The notes under the pieces were generated by a model. That model saw only the letters and a program-made list of their open reading frames with translations, made no database searches and was not told the DNA's origin. A DNA stretch of 64,000 bases, taken from positions 1 through 64,000 of the forward strand of contig NZ_FOSG01000010.1 in the NCBI RefSeq assembly GCF_900114215.1, read 5' to 3'. Positions 60,198-64,000 of the stretch are shown here, piece after piece. The translations under genes and the position numbers were made by a program. The stretch comes from Streptomyces mangrovi. GTDB taxonomy: Bacteria > Actinomycetota > Actinomycetes > Streptomycetales > Streptomycetaceae. Each line of letters begins with the position of its first letter. The first letter of the stretch is position 1.

Positions 60198-60718
60198 GCG
60201 GGCCAGGGTGGGGGTCGCGCGGGGGCGCGAACGAGTGCGCGGCCGTGTACGCGGAGTCCGTGTACGGGCACTTCGGGTGGACGGTACGGAAGTGCTCCGT
60301 CACGCCGGCCGGCGACCGCGAGCCTTTTCGGCGGCCGTCGCGGTCCGGGCCCGGAACACGGCGTCCCTGGTCATCGTTGCCGGGGCCCGGCCGACTCTCG
60401 TCCGTGGCACTGACGCCCGCGACACCGCGCAGTTGGTGCACGAGTCCGTACCGCGCGGCTGTTTTCGTGGCCTGTTCGAGGACAAGCAGCCCATCATCCC
60501 GGCAAGCTGCATCGGAGAGGGGATGTGGCCACGCGCGGTGTCAGGGGCGCGTGTTGCGCCGGTGATCCGCGCCCCCGTGCCCCGGCGGCCTTCCGGCCTG
60601 GGAGCCGGTGGGTTCGAGCCAACGTCGCGCTGGGCCTGTGACGCCCCTTGACGGCTCTCATCCCCTTCGGGAGCGTCGCACGCAAGAATGCGCAACCGAC
60701 TTGGCCCGGGAGGACGCT
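60198..60718. other. Intergenic region upstream of the DUF6879/Scr1 operon
   Basis: These 521 bases show no convincing gene. A -35-like TTGACG lies at 60649-60654, about 65 bases before the first gene. A tRNA-T-loop-like GGTTCGAGCC (60611-60620) has no matching stem partner, and I see no full tRNA. Scattered GC inverted repeats are weak. Confidence 0.5.
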
Positions 60719-60985
60719 GTGGATCTACAGTTCATCGGGATCGATCCGAATACCGGGGGCGAGGGGTCACCGACGGTGTGGGTGGAGGAGGAGACGGCCG
60801 ACCTGGTCCTCCAGGGCGTCAGGGCCGAGGAAGCGCTGGAGGCGCTGATCGGAGGCACTCAGTGGGTCACCGGTCACTCGGTGGGAATCCCCGCCCATGA
60901 GACGGTGATCCGCGTCCCCGCCCGCATGGTGCCGATTCTGAGGGAGGCGTGTGATGTCGCGGAGCGGCGTGCCGAGCTTCGCTGA
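60719..60985 (+). CDS. Small acidic protein, first gene of the regulator operon
   Basis: This 88-residue protein starts MDLQFIGIDPNTGGEGSPTVWV, followed by two helices with acidic faces (AEEALEALIG and PARMVPILREACDVAERRAELR). It resembles short proteins found before DUF6879 genes in Streptomyces; no function is known. GTG 60719 has GGGAGG before it. It overlaps the next gene by 32 bases. Confidence 0.72.
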   Translation: MDLQFIGIDPNTGGEGSPTVWVEEETADLVLQGVRAEEALEALIGGTQWVTGHSVGIPAHETVIRVPARMVPILREACDVAERRAELR

Positions 60986-61487
60986 GCTGCTGTCCGGTAC
61001 GTGCCGCAGCGCGGTGCACCTGGAGATGCGCGATGCGTACGGCGTCGGTGACGAGGTCGAGGAGTTCGAGCATTTCAAGCGCACCGGCCACGTCGACCTG
61101 GACCCGACGGCGCGGTGGTGGCCCCAGTGGCTGGGCCTGGTGCGGGAGGCCGTCGGCCGTGGTGTGGTGATGCGCCGGGCCCGGATCGTCTCCGAGCCCG
61201 TGACGGACTACATCCGGTGGGAGCACGCCGCCACCCCGCTGAACATCGGGGCGGGTGAGCTGGTGCGCTGGCTGCCCCGCCGGCGGGCCGTGGACATCGC
61301 CCTGCCCGGAGCCGACTTCTGGCTGTTCGACGACCGCCTGGTGCAGTTCAACATCTTCACGGGAGACGGGGACTGGGCGGTTCCGCCCAAGGAGTTCAGT
61401 GAGGATCCCGCCGTGGTCAAGCTCTGCTCCGACGCTTTCGAGGCCGTGTGGGAGCGTGCCGTCGACCACGAGAAGTACACCGTCTGA
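60954..61487 (+). CDS. DUF6879-family protein
   Basis: This 177-residue protein has the conserved sequence EMRDAYGV, then WLGLVREAVGRGVVMRRARIVSEPVTDYIRWE (split), GELVRWLPRR and DFWLFDDRLVQFNIFTGDG. It occurs next to Scr1-type regulators in streptomycetes and is suspected to be the effector of a two-gene regulatory or toxin-antitoxin-like module. ATG 60954 has GGAGG six bases upstream. Confidence 0.83.
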   Translation: MSRSGVPSFAELLSGTCRSAVHLEMRDAYGVGDEVEEFEHFKRTGHVDLDPTARWWPQWLGLVREAVGRGVVMRRARIVSEPVTDYIRWEHAATPLNIGAGELVRWLPRRRAVDIALPGADFWLFDDRLVQFNIFTGDGDWAVPPKEFSEDPAVVKLCSDAFEAVWERAVDHEKYTV

Positions 61488-61502
61488 GCATTACGCGCAC
61501 CG

Positions 61503-62351
61503 ATGCCCGCTTCCCCCTCCTCCAGTGCCCAGGCGGCCCGCGAGGCGCTTGCCGTCCGCCTGACGCACCTCCGCAAGGACGCCGGCCTCACCGGGAAGGA
61601 ACTGTCCGCCCGGTGCGGCTGGCACCCCGCGAAGACCACCCGCATCCAGAAGGGCGAGGTCCAGCCCACCGACGTGGACATCCGCGCCTGGTGCGCCGCC
61701 TGCGACGCCGTCGACCAGGCCGAGGACCTGATCGCCACGGCCCGCACCGTCGACTCGATGTACGTCGAGTGGCGCAGGAGCCACCGGACCGGCATGCGCA
61801 GGACCCAGGAGGACTTCTACGATCTCTACGCGCAGACCGGCGTCACCCGCGCCTACGTCTCCAACGTCGTGCCCGGTTTCTTCCAGACCCCCGCCTACGC
61901 CACGGCCCTGATGCAGGCCATCACCGACTTCCAGGGCACTCCCGACGACGTCTCCGAGGCCGTCGCGGCCCGCGTCGCCCGGAGCCGGTTCCTGTACGAG
62001 GGCGGGCACCGGTTCGTCGTGCTCATGGAGGAGTCCGTCCTGCGCTACCGCGTCGGCGACACCGAGACGATGGCCGGACAGCTGAGGCATCTGCTGACCG
62101 TGATGCCGCTTCCTTCCGTCTCCTTGGGCGTCATACCTTTCGGCGCACGCCGGACCATGTGGCCGCTGGAGGCGTTCTACCTCCATGACGGCACACGCAG
62201 TGTCGTGGAAACCCTCACAGCCGAGATCAACGTGGTGCGGCCCAGCGAACTCGCCGACTACCGCAAGGCGTTCGGGGAGCTGATGAAGATGGCCGTCCAC
62301 GGCGGCGCCGCTCGCGCCCTGGTCAACGCGGCGATCGGCTCGCTCGGGTGA
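61503..62351 (+). CDS. Scr1-type helix-turn-helix regulator (XRE + DUF5753)
   Basis: This 282-residue protein has an N-terminal XRE-type helix-turn-helix (about 17-60, LRKDAGLTGKELSARCGW, TTRIQKGE) and a DUF5753 ligand domain (about 95-275, VVPGFFQTPAYATALM, LPSVSLGVIPFG). This is the Scr1 family, linked in Streptomyces to development and antibiotic control and annotated as antitoxin-like. It follows the DUF6879 gene by 15 bases. ATG 61503 is the start. Confidence 0.9.
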   Translation: MPASPSSSAQAAREALAVRLTHLRKDAGLTGKELSARCGWHPAKTTRIQKGEVQPTDVDIRAWCAACDAVDQAEDLIATARTVDSMYVEWRRSHRTGMRRTQEDFYDLYAQTGVTRAYVSNVVPGFFQTPAYATALMQAITDFQGTPDDVSEAVAARVARSRFLYEGGHRFVVLMEESVLRYRVGDTETMAGQLRHLLTVMPLPSVSLGVIPFGARRTMWPLEAFYLHDGTRSVVETLTAEINVVRPSELADYRKAFGELMKMAVHGGAARALVNAAIGSLG

Positions 62352-62355
62352 CATT

Positions 62356-62406
62356 CCGCAATTCCCCGCAATTTCTTTGAGGTGCAACTCACTTTCTCCG
62401 TACGGT
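62356..62406 (+). promoter_or_regulatory. Promoter with upstream direct repeats for the SAHH-like operon
   Basis: TTGAGG (62377-62382), 18 bases and TACGGT (62401-62406) form a sigma-70-like promoter. Directly upstream CCGCAATT occurs twice with a ten-base period (62356 and 62366), on the same face of the helix, a probable regulator site. The leader is about 160 bases. Confidence 0.5.
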
Positions 62407-62572
62407 CGTTGAAGTCGCCGGGCGGAGACCGGGCTCCCTTCGGCAGCAGTGAAGGAGGATCCCGCCCGTACACCTCGCCCGCAGCCGGCCGGCCGCTACC
62501 TGGACGCCCGTACCCGTTGAACCCGGTTCTTCCCGCACGGCCCTGGACGGATAAGGATGAGAGGGAACCGCC

Positions 62573-63694
62573 ATGGAGACCTTCGAACGCGCCCGGCTGG
62601 ACGCCTACTTCGCCCGGATCGCCGCCCGGTTCGCGCCGGGCGAGCAGACCGCATCGTTCCTGATCACCCATCTGCTGGCCGAGCGTCCCTCGTTCGTCCG
62701 CGCCGTCGCCGCGATGACCCGGCTGGCAGCGGTGCTGCCCAAGCCGAAGTCCGTCCACGTGGCCGCGAAACGCGAGGTCGAGCAGACGGTCCCGGTCGAC
62801 ACCCTCACCCGCGACCTGTTCACGGACCAGGGCACCGCCCTGGACTACTTGGAGTCCCGGGCCGCGGGCGAGACGGTCTGCCTGCTGGACGTCGGCGGCT
62901 ACTTCGCACCGAGCCTCACAGAGGTCCACAGCCGCTTCACCGGCCGTCTCGCCGGGGTGATCGAGGACACCGAGAACGGGCACCGCCGCTACGAGGACCT
63001 CGACAAAACCCCCTGCCCCGTCATCTCCGTGGCCCGCTCACCACTGAAGGACCCCGAGGACTTCCTCGTCGGCCAGTCCGTGGTCTTCTCCACCGAGGCC
63101 GTCATGCGGGACCGGGGCGATATTCTCCACGGCCGCCCGGCACTGGTGATCGGCTTCGGCAAGCTCGGCAGCTCGATCGCCAGGCTTCTGCACGCCAAGG
63201 GCGTCCAGGTCACCGTCTTCGACATCGACCCGGTCCGCCGCACCCAGGCACTGTCCCAGGGGTTCACCGTCGCCCGCGACCGTGAGGCCGCCCTGACCGG
63301 GGCCGGCCTGGTGCTCTGCGCGACCGGCGCCGTCTCCCTGCGCGGTGAGGACTTCTCCCACCTGCGAAACGGCGCCTACGTCGCCACCGTCACCTCCAGC
63401 GAGGACGAGCTCGACCTCGCCGGACTCCCCGACGTCTACACCCGCACCCAGGTCGGCGACCACGTCACCCGCTACCAGACAACGGGCCACTACTTCTATC
63501 TGGCGAACGGCGGCAACGCCGTCAACTTCATCCATGGCGCCAGCGTCGGGCCGTTCATCTTCCTGGTCCAGGCCGAGATCCTCGCCGCGATCAGGATGCT
63601 CACCCGCGGCGACCTCACTCCCGGAATCCACGAGGTCCCCGCATCCGACCGCGAAGCCATCGCGGCGACCTGGCTCTCCTACTTCAACAGGTGA
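62573..63694 (+). CDS. S-adenosylhomocysteinase-like NAD-binding protein
   Basis: This 373-residue protein has a central Rossmann domain like that of adenosylhomocysteinase: PALVIGFGKLGSSIARLLHAKG, DIDPVRRTQALSQGF, LVLCATGAVSLRGEDF. A late YFLANGGNAVNFIHG-like stretch (YLANGGNAVNFIHG) echoes the family GNPxxM loop region. The N-terminal 160 residues differ from the enzyme and several catalytic residues are not evident. It may be a diverged hydrolase or NAD-dependent sensor. ATG 62573; its stop overlaps the NUDIX gene. Confidence 0.78.
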   Translation: METFERARLDAYFARIAARFAPGEQTASFLITHLLAERPSFVRAVAAMTRLAAVLPKPKSVHVAAKREVEQTVPVDTLTRDLFTDQGTALDYLESRAAGETVCLLDVGGYFAPSLTEVHSRFTGRLAGVIEDTENGHRRYEDLDKTPCPVISVARSPLKDPEDFLVGQSVVFSTEAVMRDRGDILHGRPALVIGFGKLGSSIARLLHAKGVQVTVFDIDPVRRTQALSQGFTVARDREAALTGAGLVLCATGAVSLRGEDFSHLRNGAYVATVTSSEDELDLAGLPDVYTRTQVGDHVTRYQTTGHYFYLANGGNAVNFIHGASVGPFIFLVQAEILAAIRMLTRGDLTPGIHEVPASDREAIAATWLSYFNR

Positions 63695-64000
63695 TCACCT
63701 TGGCCATCACGGCAGAGCACATCCGCACCACCATCGCCGCCTACCTCGAAGAACACCCCGGGGACAAGCGCGAACTCGGCGCCGTCCTCGATCTGATCGA
63801 CGGCGGCGGCGACCTCACCAGCCGCAAGACCCTGCCCGGTCATGCCACGGCCGGCGCGATCCTCGTCGGCCCCGACGGCCGTGTCCTGCACGTCCTCCAC
63901 AACGCGACCGGGAAGTGGCTTCTGCCCGGCGGCCACCTCGAGCCCTCGGACGAGACGCTCCTGCAGGCCGCCGGCCGCGAACTCACCGAGGAGACCGGCA
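63691..64000 (+). CDS. NUDIX hydrolase, N-terminal part
   Basis: This gene runs off the right end of the window after 103 codons. The Nudix box is visible: GGHLEPSDETLL followed by RELTEETG, with an N-terminal helical extension of about 45 residues and the strand TAGAILVGPDGRVLHVLH. NUDIX enzymes cleave nucleoside diphosphate derivatives. GTG 63691 overlaps the preceding stop (GTGA), so it is coupled to the SAHH-like protein. Confidence 0.88.
   Translation, partial: MITLAITAEHIRTTIAAYLEEHPGDKRELGAVLDLIDGGGDLTSRKTLPGHATAGAILVGPDGRVLHVLHNATGKWLLPGGHLEPSDETLLQAAGRELTEETG

Noticed and set aside
60601..60625. tRNA-like T-arm sequence GGTTCGAGCC
   Set aside because: The bases after it do not pair with those before it, and no acceptor, D or anticodon arm can be built around it.
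1..64000. CRISPR arrays, rRNA genes, prophage structural genes
   Set aside because: No regularly spaced repeat-spacer pattern, no rRNA-like sequence and no phage capsid, tail or integrase gene was found in the reading.

Overview
The DNA is about 70 percent GC or higher, has strong third-position GC bias, uses many GTG starts with four-base stop/start overlaps (GTGA, ATGA), and carries families typical of the genus Streptomyces: KGG-repeat stress protein, DUF2267, a Scr1-type helix-turn-helix regulator with DUF6879 partner, PAS/GAF/PP2C phosphatase, and a streptogrisin-like protease. I read it as chromosomal DNA of a Streptomyces or close relative. Genus and functions are inferred from sequence reading only; no database search was run.

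Layout. 0-6.4 kb: the 3' end of a dnaK not followed by grpE, a PP2C signalling phosphatase, an old-yellow-enzyme oxidoreductase, a cupin, a formylglycine-enzyme-like protein and a KGG stress protein. 6.7-14.3 kb: a lipid locus made of an acyl carrier protein and ketosynthase on the plus strand; an alpha-oxoamine synthase, a GNAT acyltransferase, a nucleotide-sugar-epimerase-type reductase and a fatty acid hydroxylase coupled by 4-base overlaps on the minus strand; and a WS/DGAT-like acyltransferase diverging from them. Together these resemble a bacterial sphingoid-base/ceramide pathway and are the best candidate for an under-described system here. 14.3-24.8 kb: DUF2267, TerB, two CNNM/CorC membrane proteins, an inositol-phosphatase-family enzyme, a DUF4352 membrane protein, a TnpB transposon with a small ribbon-helix-helix gene between two matching hairpins, a MazG-like protein, and two paralogous unknown genes sharing the same apparent leaderless promoter.

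24.8-36.4 kb: an F420-type oxidoreductase, a homocysteine methyltransferase, the Hen1-Pnkp RNA repair pair, arginine deiminase and ornithine carbamoyltransferase, a pentapeptide-repeat protein and a DrrAB-type exporter closed by a perfect 38-base palindrome. 36.4-47.7 kb: a PEP-mutase/isocitrate-lyase family enzyme, an Uma2 nuclease-fold protein, an ArsR-like regulator, an OmpR-type two-component system next to an unusual secreted S1 protease-CAP fusion, a lipoprotein, a secreted protein, and a SulP transporter diverging from a MerR regulator. 47.8-59.6 kb: RNase J, a spermidine-synthase-like protein, release factor 3, an McrBC restriction system, a TetR/ABC export cassette and tyrosyl-tRNA synthetase. 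59.7-64 kb: an RsbW-like ATPase, a DUF6879/Scr1-type regulator pair, an S-adenosylhomocysteinase-like NAD-binding protein and a NUDIX hydrolase cut by the window end.

How genes work together: the lipid locus would make an acyl-ACP, condense it with an amino acid, reduce, N-acylate and hydroxylate the product; Hen1 and Pnkp repair cleaved RNA; McrB and McrC cut modified foreign DNA; the two-component system probably controls the neighbouring protease through three heptamers repeated every 11 bases just upstream of it.
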